A stretch of 64,000 nt of DNA, taken from Eulemur rufifrons. Lineage: Eukaryota; Chordata; Mammalia; Primates; Lemuridae. A program made the position numbers and the translations under genes. Positions 60,826 through 64,000 of the stretch are shown here, one piece after another. The DNA is taken from contig NC_090989.1 of NCBI RefSeq assembly GCF_041146395.1, positions 49,316,501 to 49,380,500 on the forward strand, in the 5' to 3' direction. Under the pieces are notes generated by a model. It saw only the letters and a list, made by a program, of their open reading frames with translations, had not been told where the DNA came from and did not search any database. Each line of letters starts with the position of its first letter. The first letter of the stretch is position 1.

Positions 60826-61160
60826 TTGACCCTTTAACAATGGGAGGGGGTTAGGGATGCTGAACCTTGTGCAGTTGAAAATCCATGTATAAATTTTGAC
60901 TCCCCAGAAACTTAACTACTGATAGCCTACTGTTGACTAAAAGCTTTACCGATAATATAAACAGTTAGTTAACACATAAATTCATCAGTATCTACACATA
61001 TTTTATACACTTATGAAATACCTACATTTTTTAAAGTTTTTTTTATTTCTAGGCTGTGTGGTTCATCTACAAGTTTCTCCAAGTTGTCACAAGTTGTGAA
61101 AAATTTTCCATTACAATTATTGAAAAAAAATTCACATATAAATGGACCCATGTAGTTCAT
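60826..61160 (+). mobile_element. Tigger-type DNA transposon, short non-autonomous copy
   Basis: The left part reads 'ttgaccctttaacaatggga', 'gcagttgaaaatccatgtat', 'ttttgactccccagaaactt', 'actgatagcctactgttgac' and 'gctttaccgataatataaac'. The right part reads 'ttcacatataaatggaccca' followed by 'tgtagttcatc', the decayed complementary end. This is the order of a common Tigger/MER2-like pogo element with the middle deleted. Non-coding. Confidence 0.8.
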
Positions 61161-61346
61161 CTTCTTTCCTATACTGATTGAGTATATTTATTTCCTCACA
61201 TCACTGATAGTATTTTGTAAAATGATTTATTATATTAATAATATTTGCCAATATGCTAAAGGTAAAGAATTTTTTCTTGTCAATGTGTATTTTTGATTAC
61301 TTGTGGTATTATTTATGATTTATTTACTAGCATTTAAAAATATATC

Positions 61347-61560
61347 TCTGGGTGGAAGGGAGGTAAGAGACGAAAAATTTCCTATCAGGTAAAATGTACA
61401 CTATTCAGGTCATGGGTACACTAAAAGTCCTGACTTCACCACTATACAATTCATCCATGTATTAATAGCAAAAAATATAAAATAAAATAAACACTTGTAC
61501 CTTATGCCCTCATCTATTAAAATTAAAAAATATTAAAAAAATTTCAAAAATTATCTGTAA
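61347..61560 (+). mobile_element. 5'-truncated L1 3' end, strepsirrhine type
   Basis: About 200 bases of L1 3' UTR: 'gggtggaagggaggtaagag', 'aatttcctatcaggtaaaat', 'gtcatgggtacactaaaagt', 'cttcaccactatacaattca', 'taaacacttgtaccttatgc', then an A-rich tail to about 61560. Confidence 0.8.
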
Positions 61561-61887
61561 AATACATATTTATTCAGCAAATTCATATTTACTATTTTAG
61601 TTCTTATTGATAAAACATATTAACTGTATTCTAATAAATATTTGGCATGTAAATGTTCCCAGATAAAAACTTTTCTTTCAATAATGTTTATGGGGTCTAT
61701 CACAGTAAATAAGTTGTTAAACCTATCTTCATAAATCTATTAATTTTTCCTTTATGATTTCCACCTTTGGTGCTATTATTAAAGAGATATTTAATATTGA
61801 AAACTTTGTCTTATGATTGAGTTTCCTTTTATTATTTCCAAACCAATGGTCAGTGAAAATCCTAAAGTTTCTTTTTCTTTTTTTTTT

Positions 61888-61957
61888 TTAACTGAAATGC
61901 CCATCAATTCATAAGTGGATTAACCAAAAACATCTGTACCCCCATAATACTTTGAAA
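61888..61957 (+). mobile_element. Tiny L1 chimera: ORF2 end joined to 3' terminus
   Basis: 'aaatgcccatcaattcataa' followed by 'gtggattaac' is L1 ORF2 C-terminal text. It is joined at about 61925 to 'catctgtacccccataatac', an L1 3' terminus. The several hundred bases normally between them are missing. A T-rich run (61869-61889) lies just before. Confidence 0.5.
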
Positions 61958-61960
61958 ACT

Positions 61961-64000
61961 TTTATGAGTTGCTAACTAATTTTCTGTAATTTTATATCTG
62001 CAGTTTTAAATTCACTAAATATTAGAGTTCTTGGGTATTGCATGTTATGAAGCAATTTTTCATACTCAATACATAGCCAGTTATCTAAAATAAACTAAGA
62101 TAGAATAAACAAACTAATAAACAAATCCAACATTCCACCAAGGCATATGGGCTATTCCTTTATATCCTGCTGAGGTAGAGGATACCATGGTATCCTGCAG
62201 GAGGAGTTGCCCGGAAGGATCCTGCTGATTTATCATAATTGCTCTTCTCTGAATTTTTAAATGTTACTTAAAGCATTCTTTCTTCATAGCTGATAATTAC
62301 AATTTATCTGGGCTATGTCTCTGTTTTATGCTTTTCATTAATTTTATCTGGTACATCGTGACCTCTTTGTTATTTCAAATTAAAACCTTTCCTTGGTTTT
62401 GCCTTTTTTTTTTTTCTATTTTGGACCTATTCTTATGTTCGATTAATTGTATTATTTTTCAAATGTAATAATTAGCCAAAAATAGTACCCTTCAGACTCT
62501 GTTCTACTTGGACTTTGGGGTCAATTTGACCTGCGTTAAATTAGCCATTTAATAACTAACCTGCCTGGGGCAAATTAATTAACAGCTCTCAATGTTAGTG
62601 TCTACGTCTCCTTCAGTTCTCACTTCACAGAGTTGTGGTAAACAAAATTTGTAGTTAAATTTAGTTTATGAAGATATTTGGATGTTTATCATGGTTCCTA
62701 GTGCATTTTAATTAGTTTATAAATGGCAGATGATAGTACTTTTAGGCTTCCTGTATGCCCCAAGATCTTTCTTTCTTCAGAATATTACCGTACATTGTCC
62801 CCTTACAAATATTTTCTGTGCATATGAGTTTTAGTTTATTTTTTAGGCTCATCTAAAAGTATCCTTTACAGACAGAACTTTGCTAGCCATTCTACCTAAT
62901 GAGGGGCCTCCTTCTATTGTTTTCTGCCTTACTTCTTTGATTTCTCATTCGAAAACTCACCATAATTTGTAGTCATTTTGGTTTTTTTTCAAGTGCATTT
63001 TTATTTTTCACCAAGAATGAAAACATTATGAGGATAGGAATTCTTTCACTTGTCCTTCTTTTCTTCCTTCTTTTTCTTGTTTTCTTTCTTTTCTCTCTCT
63101 CTTTTTTTACTACCCATATCCCCATTAGCTAATACAATGCCAAGAAGGTAGTAGGTGTTTAATAAACATATGGATAGTTTTCATCAGTATTCTTTTCCAA
63201 TTTACTCCAAAAGTTATTTATTTTACTGCAGTGTAGATTTTATTTTTGTCAATTTCTAAAGATTTCACTCCTCTAATGATCCAAATTTTTTCATTATTTC
63301 GTAACTGTCAATCTTCTCATTTCAGTCTCTTGCTTTAACATCTTTTTCATCTCTTTCATTTCCTTAAGATGATGCTGTCAAAAGTATACCTTTTATTTTT
63401 CTGAGAATATATTGCATTCCCCTCTACTATTTTTCTTCTTATATGTTTTACATGGTATAATTATTATTTATTTTATTTATTCAACTTTTTCATGGGTTCC
63501 ATGGTGACTTTATTGTTATTTATTCATTTTTACATAAGATCAAGTGTTTCCAGATCTGACCAAATAGTGTGACTGCATGATTGAACTAACTCTTTCAGTG
63601 TCCTTTCACTGTTTATCTGAATGATGTTGAAGGCTTCCTGTGATCTTAACCTACAGAGGAATATTATATATATGGGATATATTTATGTTTATAATATGTA
63701 TGTTTATGTGTGTGTATATATATGCATAAAAACTATCTAACATCTATGTGCTATTTATGTCTGTCTGTCTATCCACAAAATTTAGTTTTTCATAGTCTCT
63801 AGGAGTCTAGGAAAAGAACTAATGCTAAACACTTTCAGTAGAGGACACTCTCTTTGACTAATTTTTCTCTTTCCTTGTCCCATGATCTTTACAAATCTAG
63901 AATAACAAGTATTAAAATTTTATATTCTATACACTGATGTGGAAAAAGAATTAGCATTTTTTTCTATAAGAATCTTGGCAAGCTAAGAGTTTATATTTCT
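61961..64000. other. T-rich sequence, no gene seen
   Basis: Pyrimidine-rich low-complexity DNA at 63040-63110 (TTCC/TTTC/CT units) and a TA/TG-rich stretch at 63663-63724. Nothing coding is recognised. The 62150-62230 patch is slightly richer in G+C. Confidence 0.4.

Noticed and set aside
1..64000. CRISPR array, operon, tRNA or rRNA genes
   Set aside because: No regularly spaced repeats, no clustered same-strand genes with ribosome sites and no cloverleaf or rRNA sequence were seen; the repeats are typical of a primate nucleus.

Overview
The window looks like AT-rich nuclear DNA from a strepsirrhine primate, most likely a Malagasy lemur. Two signals point there. The Alu at 58779-59092 has a right arm and an inter-arm insert typical of lemur Alus. 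The LINE-1 3' ends at 38958-39165 and 61347-61560 also read like strepsirrhine L1 tails. The species assignment is inference from remembered repeat sequences, not a search. I see no intact protein-coding gene, rRNA, tRNA, CRISPR array or operon. Nearly all open frames are chance or lie in repeats, so the window fits a gene desert or a long intron.

Layout. 0.4-3.9 kb: a decayed plus-strand L1 ORF2 broken by an Alu, an LTR and another L1 tail, then a minus-strand L1 3' UTR. 4.9-6.1 kb: a 1,145-bp Tigger-like DNA transposon with TA duplications. 6.2-10.7 kb: MER5A-, MER20-, L2- and MIR-like relics and a long purine tract. 11.2-12.0 and 14.2-20.5 kb: old L1 fragments around one unclassified repeat. 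22.3-23.5 kb: two MaLR-type LTRs in opposite orientations. 27-31 kb: old L1 and an L1 ORF2 end with an inverted 5' segment. 35.2-35.9 kb: a solo LTR with a perfect 5-bp target duplication. 38.5-39.2 kb: a younger L1 with an inversion. 41.5-43.3 kb: two L1 3' ends in opposite orientations.

43.9-46.6 kb: the most informative element, a near full-length fossil hAT transposon whose ZBED/FAM200-like transposase is broken by stops and frameshifts. 48-50.6 kb: more L1 tails and an LTR-like segment. 52-54 kb: L2 and MIR relics. 53.9-57.0 kb: a long minus-strand L1 interrupted by a MaLR LTR. 58.8 kb: the lemur-type Alu. 59.6-61.6 kb: an L1ME-like 3' UTR, a second Tigger-type element and a short L1 tail. 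The rest is AT-rich sequence I cannot classify.

No genes work together here. The elements document successive waves of L1, Alu, LTR, hAT and pogo/Tigger insertion. I found no convincing new biological system. The best leads are the hAT fossil, the two inverted L1 insertions, the clean solo LTR and two exon-like segments bounded by consensus splice sites. Family names rest on recognition without a database, and edges are approximate unless a target duplication is stated.
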